Shown here one piece after another: positions 4,228-5,943 of a DNA stretch of 5,943 bases (positions are counted from its first letter, which is position 1; the number at the start of each line of letters is the position of its first letter). The position numbers and the translations under genes were made by a program. The DNA comes from Eggerthella sp. CAG:368 (GTDB lineage: Bacteria; Actinomycetota; Coriobacteriia; Coriobacteriales; Eggerthellaceae): the NCBI GenBank assembly GCA_000434775.1, contig FR895493.1, forward strand, positions 10,892 through 16,834. The letters are read 5' to 3'. The notes below the pieces were generated by a model that was given only the letters and a program-made list of their open reading frames with translations, did not search any database and was not told where the DNA came from.

Positions 4228-5439
4228 TTAGTTTTCTTCCATTAAATCGATGAGTTTTTGAGCAGCCGCAATAGCAAATTCATCGTCATTGATGTGCGCG
4301 TCTAGTTCGATAGTAGTTGCTTTATCAGGGGAAATGTTGCTCTTTAAAGTTTCGAAGAGCGCGGTGTCTTCCTCGGGTCCCCAGAAAGGCTGACCTTCGG
4401 CGTCGATCATAGAAACACCCTTAAGGGGAAGCATGCAAACGCAAGGACCCGTTGAAAGATTAATTTTAGAAGCAATTGTTTCACCAATCTGTTTGTTTTC
4501 TTCGGTGGTGGTGCGCATAAGCGTTACGGTTGGGTTGTGCCTGTAAAGGTTGCGCTGTGCAAATTGTTCAGGCACGGTTTCCCAAGGACCAAAGTTAACC
4601 ATATCGAGTGCTCCCACACTGATGACAGTAGGTACGCCATTAAGAGCTGCCGCCTCACAGCGTTCAGGACCAGCCGCCAAAACACCGCCAACGATTTCGT
4701 CGCACCATTCGGTGGTGGTTAAATCGAGCACGCCCTTGATAAAGCCACCATTAACGAGTGCTTCCATACACTTTCCACCGGTTCCTGTAGCGTGAAATAC
4801 AAGCACCTCGTAGCCTTTATCGGCCAGGTAGGCTTGGGCTTTCTGGATGGCGGGGGTGGTTACGCCAAACATGGTAGCTGCAACCAAGGGCTTTGCGTCT
4901 TCTTCTTGAGGACGTGCAAATTCCAGCATGCCTGCCATGGCATGAACAGCGTTATTGAAGATGGTGGTCGAGAAGCTGTTAATGCCCTCTACGTCAACAA
5001 TAGAAGGGAACATGGCAATGTCTGAGGTTCCAACATAGGGAGCAACGTCGCCCGATGCCATAGTGGAAACCATTACCTTCGGCACTCCGATAGGGAGTTT
5101 ACGCATGCCAGCGGTTGCAATGCTTGTTCCACCAGAGCCTCCCATGGAAAACACGCCATCAAAACGACCATTTGCGTAAAGGCTTGGGAGTAGCTTTTCG
5201 ATACCACGGGCCATGGTTTCGGTTGCGAAGGCACGATCCTTTTTCTCAACGATAACCGACATATCAATGTCTACCGCTGCCGCAACTTCGGTGTTGCTTA
5301 CGTCTGGCATGGTAAGAGGATCAAAAACTCCGCAGTGAATAGTGAAAGTCTCAATGCCAAGCTCTTGGAAACGTTTCTGCACGTAGGCGAACTCTTCACC
5401 CTTCGTATCAAACGTGCCAATAATTGCTACTGTTTTCAC
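4228..5439 (-). CDS. Tm-1-like ATP-binding protein (UPF0261 family)
   Basis: A 403-aa soluble protein, the usual length for UPF0261. It has two Rossmann-like halves. The first holds GTFDTKG (8-14), SMGGSGGTSIAT (98-109), PKVMVSTMASGDV (120-132) and GTSDI (137-141). The second holds VFHATGTGGKCME (214-226), DLTTTE (239-244), SVGALDMVNFG (274-284) and RHNPTVTLMRT (300-310). The glycine-rich loops fit nucleotide binding; the homologous N-terminal region of tomato Tm-1 binds ATP and inhibits the tomato mosaic virus replication protein. The bacterial function is unknown. Translation begins at GTG 5439-5437 with a near-perfect AAAGGAGGT just upstream. It is the first gene of a two-gene operon with the TIM-barrel gene. 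A promoter (5476-5504) and a 12-bp palindrome overlapping the predicted start site suggest regulated expression. No frameshift or truncation is visible. Confidence 0.92.
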   Translation of the reverse strand: MKTVAIIGTFDTKGEEFAYVQKRFQELGIETFTIHCGVFDPLTMPDVSNTEVAAAVDIDMSVIVEKKDRAFATETMARGIEKLLPSLYANGRFDGVFSMGGSGGTSIATAGMRKLPIGVPKVMVSTMASGDVAPYVGTSDIAMFPSIVDVEGINSFSTTIFNNAVHAMAGMLEFARPQEEDAKPLVAATMFGVTTPAIQKAQAYLADKGYEVLVFHATGTGGKCMEALVNGGFIKGVLDLTTTEWCDEIVGGVLAAGPERCEAAALNGVPTVISVGALDMVNFGPWETVPEQFAQRNLYRHNPTVTLMRTTTEENKQIGETIASKINLSTGPCVCMLPLKGVSMIDAEGQPFWGPEEDTALFETLKSNISPDKATTIELDAHINDDEFAIAAAQKLIDLMEEN

Positions 5440-5442
5440 AAG

Positions 5443-5451
5443 ACCTCCTTT
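5443..5451 (-). promoter_or_regulatory. Strong ribosome binding site before the GTG start of the UPF0261 gene
   Basis: AAAGGAGGT followed by CTT and GTG on the minus strand. Complementarity to the 16S rRNA 3' end is close to complete, which supports GTG 5439 as the start despite the short spacer and suggests high translation. Confidence 0.8.
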
Positions 5452-5464
5452 AATGATAGGGATT

Positions 5465-5476
5465 TGAACATGTTCA
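5465..5476. promoter_or_regulatory. 12-bp perfect palindrome TGAACATGTTCA, candidate operator
   Basis: It is self-complementary over all 12 bases and overlaps the downstream edge of the predicted -10 and the predicted transcription start of the UPF0261 operon, about 26 bases before GTG 5439. The position suits a repressor. The half-site TGAAC recurs in the -35 box (TTGAAC). Confidence 0.5.
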
Positions 5477-5504
5477 GTTTAGTATCCAAAGGATCTTAGT
5501 TCAA
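5476..5504 (-). promoter_or_regulatory. Candidate promoter of the UPF0261/TIM-barrel operon
   Basis: On the minus strand TTGAAC (5504-5499), 17 bases, TAAACT (5481-5476); each box matches four of six consensus bases. The spacer contains ATCC-AAA-GGAT (5484-5494). Transcription would begin near 5469, leaving a leader of about 30 bases. Confidence 0.45.
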
Positions 5505-5567
5505 TGGGATTCTGATTGGTTAGATTTGCGAATATGAAAGGGAGCGCTGCTAGTTGGTACTGACTAT

Positions 5568-5588
5568 TTGAAAGCAACGGCGTTTCAA
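5568..5588. promoter_or_regulatory. Inverted repeat TTGAAA-N9-TTTCAA in the divergent intergenic region
   Basis: Perfect 6-bp arms with a 9-base spacer, 24 bases upstream of the plus-strand candidate promoter and about 65 bases upstream of the minus-strand -35. It could be a shared regulator site for the two divergent genes. Confidence 0.35.
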
Positions 5589-5611
5589 CAATGCAAAAAC
5601 AAAGTGAGGTA

Positions 5612-5641
5612 TTGATAAAACTCGTGCTAGGGTGATAAAAG
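5612..5641 (+). promoter_or_regulatory. Candidate promoter of the glycosyltransferase gene
   Basis: TTGATA (5612-5617), 18 bases, TAAAAG (5636-5641), with TG at the extended -10 position (TGaTAAAAG). The sequence TGATAAAA is present twice, at 5613-5620 and 5633-5640, exactly 20 bases apart. Transcription would begin near 5648. Confidence 0.4.
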
Positions 5642-5694
5642 TTGCGATACCATGCCTAAATAATTATCGGACGAAAAAGAAAGGGCAGTTGCTG

Positions 5695-5943
5695 ATGGGT
5701 CTCTCTCTATTCAAGAATAACCCGTTGAAGAAAGCGAACCATGCCCCTTGTTCGTCTTCGGATTCGCGTCCTTTGGTAATCATTGTCCATGCCTCTGTTG
5801 GCTCAGGTCACAGAAGCGCTGCGCAGGCGGTTGCGCAGGCTATGGAAACCCTGCGTGGTCAGCATGAAAATCTTCCCGAAAACACTGAAATTGCCGTGCT
5901 TGATATTTTGGATTACGGCGGTATTCGCTTTAGTGGTGAAAAA
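5695..5943 (+). CDS. MGDG synthase/UgtP-type glycosyltransferase, N-terminal part only
   Basis: The first 83 codons of a gene that runs off the window. After a short polar N terminus comes PLVIIVHASVGSGHRSAAQA (residues 26-45), the start of the MGDG-synthase N-terminal domain found in processive diacylglycerol glucosyltransferases such as UgtP of Bacillus, in which HASxGxGH forms the first glycine-rich loop. EIAVLDILDYGG (65-76) fits the second beta strand of this GT-B fold. Such enzymes move sugar from a UDP-sugar to diacylglycerol at the inner face of the membrane, making glycolipids and lipoteichoic acid anchors. ATG 5695 is preceded by AGAAAGGG at 5678-5685; a TTG at 5689 is possible but less well spaced. 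The acceptor and sugar cannot be told from this fragment. It is divergent from the UPF0261 operon. Confidence 0.82.
   Translation, partial: MGLSLFKNNPLKKANHAPCSSSDSRPLVIIVHASVGSGHRSAAQAVAQAMETLRGQHENLPENTEIAVLDILDYGGIRFSGEK

Noticed and set aside
3346..5439. The Tm-1-like operon as an established antiviral defence system
   Set aside because: The antiviral activity is known for the plant protein only. Neighbouring genes are metabolic and no other defence gene is present, so function is left open.
5465..5476. The palindrome TGAACATGTTCA as a LexA/DinR box
   Set aside because: The Gram-positive LexA box has GAAC and GTTC separated by four bases with flanking C and G. Here the spacer is two bases and the flanks are T and A, so it is kept only as an unassigned operator candidate.

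Overview
The window looks like chromosomal DNA of a Gram-positive bacterium, probably an anaerobe or facultative anaerobe. The evidence is strong AAGGAG-type ribosome binding sites, GTG starts, an oxygen-sensitive iron-sulphur L-serine dehydratase, a diacylglycerol glycosyltransferase-type gene and moderate GC content (roughly 45-50% by eye). A Coriobacteriia-like actinobacterium is my best guess, but nothing in the sequence proves it. I see no insertion sequence, phage gene, CRISPR array, tRNA or rRNA.

Layout. Bases 1-373 are the 3' end of an iron-sulphur L-serine dehydratase (alpha domain, + strand). It converges on and overlaps by four bases a minus-strand tRNA guanine-N7 methyltransferase (370-1374). 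That enzyme has an unusual inserted segment, a tail and a changed signature motif. Upstream of it on the minus strand are two equal-length small membrane proteins (1468-1836 and 2136-2504, both 122 aa). They are divergent paralogs, and at least the second carries a DUF1648-like motif. They are separated by about 300 bases rich in inverted repeats. A 327-base non-coding stretch (2505-2831) holds the likely promoter of the second paralog, a 7-bp inverted repeat and AT-rich direct repeats. A small CPYC glutaredoxin follows (2832-3080, minus).

The right half is a minus-strand two-gene operon: a Tm-1-like/UPF0261 ATP-binding protein (4228-5439) and, 51 bases downstream, a TIM-barrel protein of the 'phosphoenolpyruvate hydrolase-like' family (3346-4176). 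It ends at a strong bidirectional terminator (3239-3273). These two genes correspond, in the same order, to the two halves of the plant Tm-1 protein, which restricts tomato mosaic virus. The bacterial role is not established. A 255-base divergent intergenic region (5440-5694) with a promoter-overlapping palindrome separates this operon from the start of a plus-strand MGDG-synthase-type glycosyltransferase (5695 to the window end, partial).

The best candidates for something new are the split Tm-1-like operon with its palindromic operator candidate, the TrmB variant, and the paralogous small membrane proteins with structured leaders. Promoter and hairpin calls were made by eye and are tentative.
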